This document shows positions 43,329 through 52,741 of a DNA stretch of 64,000 nt, piece after piece. Numbering within the stretch: position 1 is the first letter of the stretch; each line of letters begins with the position of its first letter. The translations under genes and the position numbers were made by a program. This stretch comes from Acidicapsa dinghuensis (GTDB taxonomy: Bacteria > Acidobacteriota > Terriglobia > Terriglobales > Acidobacteriaceae), in NCBI RefSeq assembly GCF_025685685.1, contig NZ_JAGSYH010000008.1, positions 1 to 64,000 on the forward strand. The letters are read 5' to 3'. The notes under the pieces were generated by a model that did no database searches, was not told where the DNA came from, and was given only the letters and a program-made list of their open reading frames with translations.

Positions 43329-44471
43329 TCAGTTCTGCGAATAATACCCTTCCCGCGTAATCACTTCCAGCTTGTCGTCCTTTGCCTTCAAAGAGATTTT
43401 GTGAAAACCATCTGAATCGCTGGCTTGCCCAGCCGTCGGCGAATAGGCCAGCAGATATTGCCCATGCAGCTCGGCGCTGATGCTCTTGTAAACCTCGTCA
43501 AAGCTGTCCTTCTTTTTAGCTTCGTATAATAAACCGCCTGTGCGTGTCGAGATCTGTTGAAGAATCTTCTTTCCATCGACATGCGGCTCACTGGAGCCGG
43601 GACCTTGACCGCCTCGACGGCCACCGCCCGGATATCCACCACCCCCTCCGGGATAACCACCTCCCGGATAACCGCCGCCCATGCCGCCACGCCTCCCAAA
43701 TCCTGGATTGGAATTGCCCCGCTCTTCCTCGCCCTTAAAGTAGACGCAATAGATAGTCAAATTCGCTTTCTCAGCAGCATCGATGGCGTCGTTCAGTGAT
43801 TCCTTGCTTCCCCGATCCATACCATCCGAAAGAACAATCAGATATTTGCGGCCTTGCTCCTTCTGCATCAACTCGTTCGAGGCGAGATAGATCGCATCGT
43901 ACAGCTGTGTTCCGCCTCGCGAACGCCGCGCTCCGCTCCCCTGATCACCACTACTCTGCGACTCGTCGTCGCGATTAGCGCCGCTCGTCGGTCCCATCTG
44001 ATCCAGCTCGTGGTGCAGCTTATCCTTCGAATCGGTAAAGTCCTCCAGCAGTTCTACTTCCCTATCGAAATGCATAAGAAAAGCCTTGTCCCCCGGCTTC
44101 ATCAGCATTTCATCGATGAACTTCCCGGTAGCGGTGCGCTCGTCGGGCAACGCATTTTCCTCGCTTCTGCTCGTATCCACCAATAAACCAAGGCGATACG
44201 GCAGATCTGCCTCACGCATAAAACTACGGATCGTCTGCGGCCTGCCATCCTCCTGCAGGGTAAAATCCGCTGCTGCGAGGTTGGGGACAATCTGCCCCTT
44301 CTTATCTCGAACCGTCACCGGCAAGATCACTTCATGTGCATCGACCTTGAACGTCGCAGCCGGTTTATCGCTCGGCGTGGAACTTGATTGCGCCCAGATT
44401 GGCGTTGCCGCACAAACGCCGGCAAACACGACACAAACCAGACCAGAGGAGACTTTCGATCCAGAATTCAT
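43329..44471 (-). CDS. secreted VWA-domain protein, acidobacterial type
   Basis: A 380-residue exported protein with a signal peptide ending near IWAQS (about residue 28). Before the VWA domain comes the typical lead VDAHEVILPVTVRDKKGQIVPNLAAADFTLQEDGRPQTI. The MIDAS motif is D-T-S-R-S in LGLLVDTSRSEEN. A Gly/Tyr/Pro-rich insert (GGYPGGGYPGGG type) lies near residues 270-305. This matches the VWFA-related family common in Acidobacteria, whose function is unknown; surface adhesion is a guess. ATG at 44471 follows GGATGGA; a GTG at 44531 lacks a ribosome binding site. Confidence 0.87.
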   Translation of the reverse strand: MNSGSKVSSGLVCVVFAGVCAATPIWAQSSSTPSDKPAATFKVDAHEVILPVTVRDKKGQIVPNLAAADFTLQEDGRPQTIRSFMREADLPYRLGLLVDTSRSEENALPDERTATGKFIDEMLMKPGDKAFLMHFDREVELLEDFTDSKDKLHHELDQMGPTSGANRDDESQSSGDQGSGARRSRGGTQLYDAIYLASNELMQKEQGRKYLIVLSDGMDRGSKESLNDAIDAAEKANLTIYCVYFKGEEERGNSNPGFGRRGGMGGGYPGGGYPGGGGGYPGGGRRGGQGPGSSEPHVDGKKILQQISTRTGGLLYEAKKKDSFDEVYKSISAELHGQYLLAYSPTAGQASDSDGFHKISLKAKDDKLEVITREGYYSQN

Positions 44472-44671
44472 TCCATCCAACCCGTCGGGGAATCGGCTTC
44501 GAGACAGACAACCATCAGGATTAGACGACACAAACGCATCGCCGTTGACCTGTCTCTAGCCCATCTGATCCATCTCACGCGAAACAAAAATCATGAACTC
44601 TTCTGCAATTGTGGCTGCGGCCCCATTCCCATTAGGCTAGATCAACTCTCACTTCCACTCGGAGCAGCAGC

Positions 44672-45271
44672 TTGATTTCCTCCCGCGTCTCTTCGTCTCC
44701 CTTTTTTGCCCTTGCGCTCGCCTTTTTTCTGCTTCTGCCCCCTGCTTGCTCACCTCAGACACAAGCCTCAACCTCACAGACTTCGGCCGGTCCTTCCGCT
44801 AGCGAACTCAATGGAAAGGCCTGCCTGTCCGTAGAGGATGCCGTCAAACAACCAAACAAAGACGTCTGCGTCTCGGCGCGCGTCTTCGATGTGGTTCAGC
44901 TTTCCGACGGTACGCGTTTCCTCGACGTCTGCCCTCCTGAAACCGCAGACGAAAACTGCCATTTCACCTTTGTCAGCCCCGAGGCAGATCGTAAAGACGT
45001 GGGCGATCTCACGCGCTATCGCGATCAGGATGTTCATGTTCGCGGCATCATTCGCGCCACTCATGGCCGCATGGGAATCGTCATCAGCCACATGCGACAG
45101 TTTCGGGGCGGCCCAGAAAAATTCCGCCCCAATCCTCGCCTTGTCCATGGATTCGAAGCCGAATCGGATCGCCCGCCAGTACGCGATCCCAACCTGTCTG
45201 GTGGTGGACACCATCGCAGCTTTATGAACACACGCGATACGGAATCCTTGCCAGTCCGCTCCTCGCATTAG
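44672..45271 (+). CDS. lipoprotein with OB-like domain
   Basis: A 199-residue protein with a lipoprotein-like signal (PPAC, Cys near residue 26) and a Ser/Thr-rich spacer. The domain at about 48-150 has the pattern of a small OB-fold: KDVCVSARVFDVVQLSDGTRFLDVC, then YRDQDVHVRGIIRATHGRMGIVISH. The C-terminal 50 residues are polar and probably disordered. The start codon is TTG after CGGAG. It is convergent with the glycosyltransferase gene (9 bases apart). Function unknown. Confidence 0.7.
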   Translation: MISSRVSSSPFFALALAFFLLLPPACSPQTQASTSQTSAGPSASELNGKACLSVEDAVKQPNKDVCVSARVFDVVQLSDGTRFLDVCPPETADENCHFTFVSPEADRKDVGDLTRYRDQDVHVRGIIRATHGRMGIVISHMRQFRGGPEKFRPNPRLVHGFEAESDRPPVRDPNLSGGGHHRSFMNTRDTESLPVRSSH

Positions 45272-45280
45272 CAAGAAGCC

Positions 45281-46495
45281 TCACCACATCGGCCCAGCTT
45301 TCGCACGCAGATCCTCAAGCGGATACAGCGTCTCCCGCCACACGACCCCACCGCGTACCAGCGTGACAGAAACAGACCGAATCAGCGCAAACAGAAAAAG
45401 CGCTGCCGCGATAGGAAAACCGAGCGCATAGACCACTGGAACACGAGTGACTCTGAGGCTGACTACAAATAGTCCGGCCACGCAGGCGTAGATCACCATA
45501 GCCCCAACCTGTGCCCAACCGCCCTCAATCAAGGCAATGATCGGCAAAAACGTCTGAATCGCCAACCCCAGTGCGGCGGCCATAGCAATCCACGTCCTGT
45601 ACCGATATAACGCAAAGAAATTCTTCTCCAGATTGCGAATCACGCCCACAGCCCCACGCGACCAATGCACCGCAGCAAGCCCATGTCCAATAGCGAGCCG
45701 CTGCCGGTAGCCTTGTTTCTTCACCGTCCATCCAAGCCGCAGGTCCTCCAGAACTTCCATGCGCAGTGCTTCAAATCCGCCGAGCGCCTGATGCACATCC
45801 TTGCGGATCATGTTGAATGCGCCCACTCCCAGAAAATCTCTCGCCTTCGGGTCGGCAATGCGCCAGGGACGAAAGCCCCACGCAGTCAAAGCGTGCATCG
45901 CTCCGTGCATGGCCGCCTCGCCTGCTGAGTCAAGCGTCCAGTCCGGCATCAGCACAAAATGATCGGCACTCTCTCTTAATGCATATCGCAGCGCTCGCGA
46001 CGCCGCATCCGGCGCAAACCGCACATCGCCATCGGTAAATAGAATCCAGTCCGCCTGAGCCCCGCTTGCCGCCAGCGCCAATGCGTGTGGCTTACCCAGC
46101 CAGCCATCCGGCAACTCACCCACGTGAATTACCTCATAGGAATGTCCCGCATGCTCAGAGCCTTCTTCCGCAATCCGGTCAAGAATTCTGCCCGTCGCAT
46201 CGGTGGACCGGTCATCGACAGCAATCACCTGCAATCGAATCCCAGTGGATGCGAGTAAAGACCGTATCGTGGCTTCGATATCACGCTCTTCGTTGCGCGC
46301 CGGCACAATCACCGTGAGATGCGGACAGCCTTCGTCCAACATGGACAAAGCCGGAAGTTCCTGGAGATCAATTCTCGTAATATCGGGAATCTCACGTCCA
46401 TGCAACAGCCACCCAAGAAAGACGCGAAGCCAGCCAATTGCCAGCAACCAAATGAATCCGACAAAGGAAAGATGAAAGGCAATCGAAAGATTCAC
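45281..46495 (-). CDS. membrane-associated family 2 glycosyltransferase (HpnB-like)
   Basis: A 404-residue protein with an N-terminal span (about 6-28), a GT2 domain, and three to four C-terminal spans (about 300-390). GT2 motifs are LTVIVPARNEERDI, VIAVDDRSTDAT, the metal-binding D-G-D in ILFTDGDVRF, and E-D-L-R-L-G-W. The overall plan resembles HpnB, associated with hopanoid clusters, but no hopanoid gene is nearby and the acceptor is unknown. The start is GTG without a clear ribosome binding site. Confidence 0.8.
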   Translation of the reverse strand: MNLSIAFHLSFVGFIWLLAIGWLRVFLGWLLHGREIPDITRIDLQELPALSMLDEGCPHLTVIVPARNEERDIEATIRSLLASTGIRLQVIAVDDRSTDATGRILDRIAEEGSEHAGHSYEVIHVGELPDGWLGKPHALALAASGAQADWILFTDGDVRFAPDAASRALRYALRESADHFVLMPDWTLDSAGEAAMHGAMHALTAWGFRPWRIADPKARDFLGVGAFNMIRKDVHQALGGFEALRMEVLEDLRLGWTVKKQGYRQRLAIGHGLAAVHWSRGAVGVIRNLEKNFFALYRYRTWIAMAAALGLAIQTFLPIIALIEGGWAQVGAMVIYACVAGLFVVSLRVTRVPVVYALGFPIAAALFLFALIRSVSVTLVRGGVVWRETLYPLEDLRAKAGPMW

Positions 46496-46578
46496 GCAAA
46501 CGCCATCCAGTCACGGCCAGCAATCAGCGCGCGAGAACAGCTAACAAACAGACAGGAAGAAATCGCCATACGCGGCTA

Positions 46579-47664
46579 TTACTGATTGGGATCTTGCTCA
46601 GACTGAGGCGATTCAGGAGGCATTGGCCTCCGCTGCAACTGCTGTTGCATCTGCTGCAGCTGTTGTTGCTGCTGCTCCTGGGGGTTCTGCGGATTGATTT
46701 GCGGGTTTACCTGCTGTCCTTGTGGCGGCTGCAGCGGAGTCGCAAAAGGCCGCCGCCGTACCGGTTCACTGGATTCAGGCTGCTCGGCATCTTCATCGCC
46801 ATCATCGTCAGAAGCTGCCGCCGAAAAGCCCGGACGTCGATTCGAAGCTACCATCTTCACTTTACGCGATAAAACCAGTTCTGTCGGAGTCCCATAGCCC
46901 GAGTCCCCGACCATGACCATGTTGTAGTCAGACCCATCCAGCAACTGATTCAGTACATCCCGCGCTGGGGCAGGTCCATACGTCCCGTACACCCGCTGAT
47001 CCCCTGACTGCCCTTCGACCTTGAGCCCAGTAGCCGTCGATACATCCGCCAATATCTGGTTCAGGCTCGAATTCTTCGCGTCGATGCTGAGCTCCTTGCC
47101 ATTCCAGTTCACTGCGGCCGCCACTGGCTTGTCGTTTGCCGGCCAGTCCGGTATCACCGGCATTGCCGGGAGTTGCGGAACCGCGGCAATGTGCGTCTCT
47201 ACAACTGGCTTGGATGCAACATGATGACTATGGCGCCGCACCGCATGCACCCGCTCCACTCGCGGCTTGGGAGGCGCAACTCTTGCCTGCGTACGATATT
47301 TGCGCGAGCGGTGACGGCGATGGGATTTCGACGCCCTGGCGTGCGACCTGCGCTTCTTGTGCAGCTTTACTTCTTTGACGGTAGCGTGAGCCTGTGCCGC
47401 GGGCTTCGCCGCCATGGGTTTGCCCTCGCCCGCCCATGCGCTTCCTGCAATTGCCATTACCAACGGCAACACTACAATCGCCGCTGCGAGCAGGGCGCCG
47501 CAACTTCGCCGAGCAGACACGTCGCGCCATGAATCAATCCATCCGGGAATCAAACCCCTGTGCATCTCACGCCGAACCGGCGAAATCGGCACGCCACAAG
47601 GCAATGCCTGACCACCTGAACTCTCGTTTTGCTCTAGCCTCATGCACACGTCCGGGGGATTCAT
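46579..47664 (-). CDS. membrane-anchored protein with STN (secretin/TonB short N-terminal) domain
   Basis: A 361-residue protein with an N-terminal hydrophobic segment (about 56-76), then a very basic Arg/His/Lys region (about 98-150, KKRRSHARASKSHRRHRSR). The STN-like domain lies at about 186-265: ISIDAKNSSLNQILADVSTATGLK-like, ending in LLDGSDYNMVMV. The C-terminal 70 residues are Pro/Gln-rich. STN domains are the periplasmic gating modules of secretins and TonB receptors; here there is no barrel, so it may be a partner or a free-standing sensor. Several upstream Met codons make the start uncertain. Confidence 0.68.
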   Translation of the reverse strand: MNPPDVCMRLEQNESSGGQALPCGVPISPVRREMHRGLIPGWIDSWRDVSARRSCGALLAAAIVVLPLVMAIAGSAWAGEGKPMAAKPAAQAHATVKEVKLHKKRRSHARASKSHRRHRSRKYRTQARVAPPKPRVERVHAVRRHSHHVASKPVVETHIAAVPQLPAMPVIPDWPANDKPVAAAVNWNGKELSIDAKNSSLNQILADVSTATGLKVEGQSGDQRVYGTYGPAPARDVLNQLLDGSDYNMVMVGDSGYGTPTELVLSRKVKMVASNRRPGFSAAASDDDGDEDAEQPESSEPVRRRPFATPLQPPQGQQVNPQINPQNPQEQQQQQLQQMQQQLQRRPMPPESPQSEQDPNQ

Positions 47665-47779
47665 GCGTCTGCCATGGTAAGCAACGACGGTCTATGCACC
47701 ACTGTACTAGACTAGCAATGGTTAGGAAACGCTCATTTCAGCAGCGTTAGAAGTTGGAACCTTTTCAGGAGCGGACAAA

Positions 47780-48865
47780 ATGGCGTTGGAGCCGAAATTA
47801 GAAAACTTACCTCAGATTGCTCCTCCCATTTTGACCTTTGGCGTGGTGCGCCGACCGGTTCTATGCCGACTGATTGCATGCAGTCTTGCCTACGCGCTCG
47901 CCATAGCCATAGCTCCCACAGCCCTTGCGGTCAACTGCTCCACCGAGAGCGCCCTGAAGCAAGCAGACCGTGATGCCCTGCTGGCTGCTGCCAACGGCAT
48001 CGCATCCGATATCACCGGTCAAAACTACGATCGCCTCCAAGGAACGCTGCTGCCCACGGTATCAGGCGACTGGGACGGCATCCGCGGCGTAGCCCAGGCA
48101 GCGTTACCACTGACCAAAGGCGGCTCCATCTACTGGGGTGACGGCTATCTGCTCGACGCTACCGATCTCAAAACTCCTGCCGATACACAGTTTTTCTGCA
48201 CCACGGCAGACTCTCAGATCACCATCACCGTCTCATTGCACAATTTGCCCGCGGGCCGCTATGCTCTGCTACTAGGTGACTACGAAGGTGCACCTTTGCG
48301 CGGCCAACTCGCCCTGATCCTCGGCACCGATCCTACCGCCGGCAATCAATGGAAGCTCGGTGGCTTGTTCACCCACGAAGGCGCATTTGAAGGGCACGAT
48401 GGCGTCTGGTTCTGGACTCATGCTCGAGCCCTGGCAGCCAAAAAGGAGACCTGGAGCGCATGGTTCTCCTACGACGCAGCCCGTTGGCTCCTGATCCCGG
48501 TTGACTTTCTTTCCTCGCCCAACCTCGAAAAGCTCAACAGAGAGCAGATGGATCTTGGGACAAGCCCCATCAACTCGCTTCCCTTCAACGTAACCGGAGC
48601 CGGACCGGACGCCGGCAAAACCTGGCAGATCACCGCGCTACGCCTCGATCCCTCGCTCCATACGGACGATCTGGCTCTCGTCTACATTGGCTCTGGCCTC
48701 ACCGACCCAACCGCGCAACGCGCCGAAGCCGTCGCAGTCATGTCCGCCTTTCTACGCCTGCATCCAGAGCTTCGTGACAATTTCCACGGTCTGTGGGCCT
48801 ATGCCGAACGCGACGGACGCAGAACCTACGCCATCGAACTCGCTATGGCCGATATACCGCGTTAG
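47780..48865 (+). CDS. secreted protein of unknown function
   Basis: A 361-residue exported protein with a signal-like hydrophobic segment (about 30-50, ending TALAV). Mature residues are globular and Trp/Tyr-containing (WFWTHARAL, WFSYDAARWLLIPVDFL), without a motif I recognise. AGGAG lies 8 bases before the ATG. It is divergent from the STN protein. Confidence 0.7.
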   Translation: MALEPKLENLPQIAPPILTFGVVRRPVLCRLIACSLAYALAIAIAPTALAVNCSTESALKQADRDALLAAANGIASDITGQNYDRLQGTLLPTVSGDWDGIRGVAQAALPLTKGGSIYWGDGYLLDATDLKTPADTQFFCTTADSQITITVSLHNLPAGRYALLLGDYEGAPLRGQLALILGTDPTAGNQWKLGGLFTHEGAFEGHDGVWFWTHARALAAKKETWSAWFSYDAARWLLIPVDFLSSPNLEKLNREQMDLGTSPINSLPFNVTGAGPDAGKTWQITALRLDPSLHTDDLALVYIGSGLTDPTAQRAEAVAVMSAFLRLHPELRDNFHGLWAYAERDGRRTYAIELAMADIPR

Positions 48866-49023
48866 TTGCTGATTTCGAGGCACTTCCGTTTCTCTCTCCA
48901 AAGCTTCCGGTTTCTATCCATCCTCTGGGCCGCTCCAATAGCTTCTCGCTGTTTGTTCAAAGTCCACTTCCTGATACCATAAGGACAGGCCAGCACCGGG
49001 CAAATCCCTAATGGGGGCGGCAA

Positions 49024-49536
49024 TTGACCCAACGGGAATTCCCTACTCAACCCCTCATCGGCGTGGGTGGCGTCGTTTTTGACGAGCTTGGCCGTGTTCT
49101 TCTGGTGCGCCGCGCCAAAGAACCGCTTCTCGGGCACTGGTCCCTGCCAGGCGGCCTGCTCGAGCTGGGTGAGACCCTCATCGAAGGTGTCCGCCGTGAA
49201 GTTGCCGAAGAAACTGGCCTCTTCGTTGCTCCCGAAGCAATCGTTGAGGTGGTTGACCGCATCTATATGCAAGACGGCTCTGAACGGAGAAATACCGATA
49301 CTGAGCTGCAAATAAGCGGCCCTCAAGTGCCGCGTGTTCGATATCACTACGTAGTCATTGACTACCTGTGTCAAGTAACTGGAGGCGATCTTAGGCCTTC
49401 CAGCGACGCATCTCAAGTTGCCTGGGTGAGTCGTGTTGAGTGGAACGATCGCAATTTCTACTCACTTGAATCCATCACCGTGCAGGTCATCGAAAAAGGA
49501 TGGCGCATGGCAAAAGAGGCAAACGGGAATGCTTAA
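49024..49536 (+). CDS. Nudix hydrolase
   Basis: A 170-residue Nudix-fold pyrophosphohydrolase. The Nudix box reads G-G-L-L-E-L-G-E, then REVAEETGL, at about 42-62. The ADP-ribose or nucleoside diphosphate substrate cannot be decided. The start codon is TTG. It overlaps the next gene by 8 bases. Confidence 0.9.
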   Translation: MTQREFPTQPLIGVGGVVFDELGRVLLVRRAKEPLLGHWSLPGGLLELGETLIEGVRREVAEETGLFVAPEAIVEVVDRIYMQDGSERRNTDTELQISGPQVPRVRYHYVVIDYLCQVTGGDLRPSSDASQVAWVSRVEWNDRNFYSLESITVQVIEKGWRMAKEANGNA

Positions 49537-50488
49537 GAAAAAACAATTCTGGATACCTTCCCTGATCCTGTTCGCCTGCATTTTGACGGCTGGCGCAGCA
49601 TTCGTTGTTCATCCCACTTGGGTCTATGGACACATTCAGGAGTGGCGCATGCGCCATACCGGCGCTGAAAGCCACCAGGTCATGGTGGACGGTCACCGCA
49701 TCCACTACTACGTCACCGGCCCTGTGAACGGTACTCCCATCGTCCTGCTGCATGGCCTGGGGGGACGTTCGGAAGATTTCGTCAATCTCACCCCGTTTCT
49801 TGAAAAGAACGGCTATCGCGTCTACACGCCCGACATGCTCGGTTTCGGCCAGTCAGAAGAGCCCACCGATGCCAGCTACTCCATTCAGGATCAGGCTGAC
49901 CTCATGGCCGATTTCTTTGACGTCGTCGGCCTCAAGCGCGCCGACCTCGGCGGCTGGTCCATGGGCGGCTGGGTCGCGCAAAAAATTGCGGTCGATCACC
50001 CGGAGCGTGTAACCCGCCTCATTCTCATGGATAGCGCAGGCCTCAAGGTTCCTCCTGCATGGAACACGAGCCTGTTCACACCGCAAACCCCAGCGCAGTT
50101 AGCGGAATTAAACGCCATGCTGACCCCGCATCCACCCACGCTGCCTGGCTTCGTCGCTCAGGATGTTCTGCGCGTCTCTGCAAATTATTCGTGGGTGGTT
50201 AAGCGGGCGATGGCATCCATGCTGACTGCGCGCGACGTTATGGATGACGAGTTGTCCTCGCTGCGCATGCCCGTACTCATTCTTTGGGGAGACCTCGACC
50301 GCATCACGCCCCTCAGTGAAGGTCAGGCAATCCATCGCCTTATTCCTCAGTCGCACCTTGTCGTTGCCGAAGGCTGCGGGCACATCGCTCCCAGCAACTG
50401 CTCGCGCGACTTTGGGCCTGCAATGATCCGCTTCCTGCGCAACTCGAAACCGAGCCGCGCACCTGAACCTGTGTTGTTAGGCGAATAA
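49529..50488 (+). CDS. membrane-anchored alpha/beta hydrolase
   Basis: A 319-residue protein with an N-terminal span (about 7-26) and an alpha/beta hydrolase domain. The oxyanion region is HGLGGRSEDF, the nucleophile Ser is in GGWSMGGW, the acid Asp is in WGDLDRITP, and the His is in GCGHIAP. It is likely an esterase or lipase of the periplasmic face. ATG at 49529 overlaps the Nudix gene by 8 bases; an upstream in-frame ATG at 49433 would be inside that gene. Confidence 0.87.
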   Translation: MLKKKQFWIPSLILFACILTAGAAFVVHPTWVYGHIQEWRMRHTGAESHQVMVDGHRIHYYVTGPVNGTPIVLLHGLGGRSEDFVNLTPFLEKNGYRVYTPDMLGFGQSEEPTDASYSIQDQADLMADFFDVVGLKRADLGGWSMGGWVAQKIAVDHPERVTRLILMDSAGLKVPPAWNTSLFTPQTPAQLAELNAMLTPHPPTLPGFVAQDVLRVSANYSWVVKRAMASMLTARDVMDDELSSLRMPVLILWGDLDRITPLSEGQAIHRLIPQSHLVVAEGCGHIAPSNCSRDFGPAMIRFLRNSKPSRAPEPVLLGE

Positions 50489-50512
50489 GCGATCAGGGCG
50501 ACCCATTTCAAG

Positions 50513-51103
50513 CTACTGTTCGGGCTTCCAGATATACGCGTCCTTCTGCGGAAGCCCGATATGCGCAAGCACACGATAGACAAATTGCCGCGCCATCTCC
50601 GTTGAATCGACCGGCTTGTTGTAGAAGCTCGGAATCACGGGAAAGATTACCGCACCCGCATCCGAAGCAAGCTGCATATTGCGCAGATGAATGCGGTTGA
50701 ACGGCGTCTCGCGCACGCAAAGAATCAGCGGCCGCCGCTCCTTCAGCATTACATCCGCCGCGCGGTGAATCAGATTCTCCGCCAGTCCATTCGCAATCGA
50801 AGCCAGCGTGCCCATGCTGCAAGGCAAAACAACCATCGCCGTTGCCGGATAACTCCCGCTCGCAATCGACGCGCCTACATCGTTCTCCGCAAGCTGAATT
50901 GTCTTCACCGACACATGTCCCAGCAACTTCTCGGCAAGCCCGTTCCGCCCGCTTAGCTCGAGCTCTTCCGCCAGCACCCGCAGCGAATTCTCCGAAGCCA
51001 CAAAATGCACACGCTCCACGCGCTCATCCGCTTCGAGCACACGCAGCATCTCCCGCGCAAACACCGCGCCCGATGCTCCGGTCATGGCCAACGTGAGATT
51101 CAT
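50513..51103 (-). CDS. ubiX: flavin prenyltransferase
   Basis: Joins dimethylallyl phosphate to FMN, making the prenylated-FMN cofactor used by UbiD decarboxylases. The 196-residue protein carries MTGASGAVFAREML (FMN site), the VLPCSMGTLASIANGLAENLIHRAADVMLKERRPLILCVRETP stretch and IHLRNM. No ubiD is nearby. Its first 18 codons are also found, diverged, at 52144-52091 beyond the transposase element. Confidence 0.95.
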   Translation of the reverse strand: MNLTLAMTGASGAVFAREMLRVLEADERVERVHFVASENSLRVLAEELELSGRNGLAEKLLGHVSVKTIQLAENDVGASIASGSYPATAMVVLPCSMGTLASIANGLAENLIHRAADVMLKERRPLILCVRETPFNRIHLRNMQLASDAGAVIFPVIPSFYNKPVDSTEMARQFVYRVLAHIGLPQKDAYIWKPEQ

Positions 51104-51261
51104 AGCAGGAAAATCACCCTCTTTTCTGAAAGCTCAGTTTATAACGCGGATAGTTTAGCCCCGCAGCATCGTCAGAGCCTAGAATTCGAATGTTACGAAT
51201 GCCATAAAAAACTGCGCCGCATACGCAAGACTCCTTGGCTCCCGTACTTCAGCTTGGAGCG

Positions 51262-51367
51262 TGGGTTTTGCGCTGTAGGCGCTAAGGTCGTTAGCCCCGC
51301 GCTTCAGCGTGGGGAACGATGCGTCCGACAATGCCCCCAAAGTCCCGTAGGGACGGCGCAATCTACG
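51262..51367. repeat. composite REP cluster, left side
   Basis: Three palindromic unit types in a row: GCGCTGTAGGCGC (about 51270-51282), TTAGCCCCGCGCTTCAGCGT (51291-51310) and AGTCCCGTAGGGACGG (51341-51356, followed by CGCAATCTACG). Each unit reappears on the right side of the transposase gene. Confidence 0.75.
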
Positions 51368-51368
51368 G

Positions 51369-51803
51369 TCATCCAAAGACAAACTGCTCGTCATACTCAA
51401 TTCCGCAGCCACGAAGGAGAGCAATAAATTCCTGCTCGAAATCGCGTTTGCGGTGGTGTTCTTCCTGGTTTTGGATGTAATGCTTAACAACTTCCAGTTG
51501 TGATGGACTGACGCTGAATGCTCCGTACCCCTCTTGCCAAGAAAAACCACTTCCCATCCATCGGGAAGAACTTCCCTTGAGCTTCTGAACTGCATGGGCC
51601 AGAGAACAAGTCGCAGGCAAGACTAGCAAAAGATGGATGTGATTGGCCGTACCGCCAGCAGCGATAAGCGTCAATCCCTCGCCGCGCGCGATGCCGCCTA
51701 GATATGCGTAGAGTTCGGCGGTGCGGTTGGCTGGAATAAGCGGTCGGCGTTCCTTTGTGCTGAATACACAATGAATGTAAACGCTCGCGTATGTATGTGC
51801 CAT
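51369..51803 (-). mobile_element. REP-associated tyrosine transposase (RAYT, IS200/IS605-like)
   Basis: A 144-residue HUH single-strand transposase: the HUH metal motif is H55-I-H57 in HIHLLL, and the catalytic Tyr is probably Y109 in VVKHYIQNQ. Family marks such as YIHCVFSTKERRP and ARGEGLTLIAAGGTANH are intact, and no frameshift is seen, so it may be active. It is flanked by composite palindromes of the REP type. Such transposases are domesticated in many bacteria and mobilise or shape REP sequences. Confidence 0.9.
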
Positions 51804-51809
51804 CGTACT

Positions 51810-52030
51810 CCGTCCCTATAGGACTTCCAGATTACAACGAACCACGAAGGCCCCACTGAAGCGCGGGGCTAACAATCTTTGCGCCGCAGGCGCAGAACAA
51901 ACTTGCGATGAACCAATCTTCGCCGATACCTTAGCCGCGCCGGAGGCGCGATGTTGGCTAGCCCGCGCTTCAGCGTGAGGATGGTGTGTTAGCAACCGAG
52001 TCGAGTCCCGTAGGGACGATGTAATCTACG
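51810..52030. repeat. composite REP cluster, right side
   Basis: Contains the left-side units in both orientations: CCGTCCCTATAGGACTT (51810-51826, inverted), CCCCACTGAAGCGCGGGG (51851-51868, inverted), GCGCCGCAGGCGC (about 51881-51893), GCGCCGGAGGCGC (about 51937-51949), TAGCCCGCGCTTCAGCGTG (51959-51977) and AGTCCCGTAGGGACGA (52004-52019, followed by TGTAATCTACG). Confidence 0.75.
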
Positions 52031-52089
52031 TCGAACGCAGTCCATGAATATACGGCGAACACAACCAAAACTACACGCCCAAGCACTTA

Positions 52090-52144
52090 TCTCCCGCGCA
52101 AACACCGCGCCCGATACACCTGTCATGGCTAGGGTCAGGTTCAT
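52090..52144 (-). pseudogene. ubiX 5' remnant
   Basis: Reads MNLTLAMTGVSGAVFARE on the minus strand, the first 18 codons of ubiX with one amino-acid change (A10V), then loses similarity. Several third positions differ from the intact copy, although the stretch 52090-52115 is nearly identical. The ATG still overlaps the stop of the upstream gene as ATGA, which suggests the original ubiX began here. The intact gene starts about 1 kb away, past the transposase. Confidence 0.8.
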
Positions 52145-52695
52145 GGCTTTACTGCCCACGTTCGCTCTCGTAAGAGTCGATACGCAATTCCGTTGTATCG
52201 ATAGAGGCGTTCGGATCGGAACGCCGCAGTCCCGCCTGACTGCTTAATATCTCGGTATCCATTGGTTAACCGCTTCTGCAGCAGCAGCGAGAGACCTGGA
52301 GCGAAAAGAATCGTTTCGCCCTTCCCCTGCCGCGTTCTTACGACCCAGAACCAATTGCAATCGCCGCCAGACATCGGAAAGGTCCCGAGAACGACGTAAT
52401 CGTCCTCATCGGCTTTACCCAGATTCACCCGCACAGTTTGGAAAAGCTTGCGTAAAGATCCGCGATCCTTGTTCTGAAGTTCGTCGGCAGTTTCAGCAAC
52501 CTCAGGTCTGGTTAACAGAGTATCCAGCACGGCATCCGGCGGCGGCTCTGCATCGTCAAATCCCGCATTTTCATCGTCCGGCGCGAAGTAGCTTGGCCAA
52601 TTTTGACTCGTGGCTTCAGGCTTTCGGGCAAAGGCGTACTCGCTTATGCAGGCGACTAGGAGCAGCCCAACAAACCATCGCCATCTTCGCTTCAT
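52141..52695 (-). CDS. secreted protein of unknown function
   Basis: A 184-residue exported protein with a basic N-terminus MKRRWRWF and a signal segment ending near AFARK (about residue 25). The mature part includes FPMSGGDCNWFWVVRTRQGKG and ends LRERTWAVKP. ATG at 52695 has AGG upstream; the frame opens further to 52797 without a ribosome binding site. It follows purB by 46 bases on the same strand, and ubiX (now its remnant) followed it directly. Confidence 0.68.
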   Translation of the reverse strand: MKRRWRWFVGLLLVACISEYAFARKPEATSQNWPSYFAPDDENAGFDDAEPPPDAVLDTLLTRPEVAETADELQNKDRGSLRKLFQTVRVNLGKADEDDYVVLGTFPMSGGDCNWFWVVRTRQGKGETILFAPGLSLLLQKRLTNGYRDIKQSGGTAAFRSERLYRYNGIAYRLLRERTWAVKP

Positions 52696-52741
52696 ACGTA
52701 ACCTAATCTGTTGACGAGCGTTCTCGCGATCATAGCACTGA

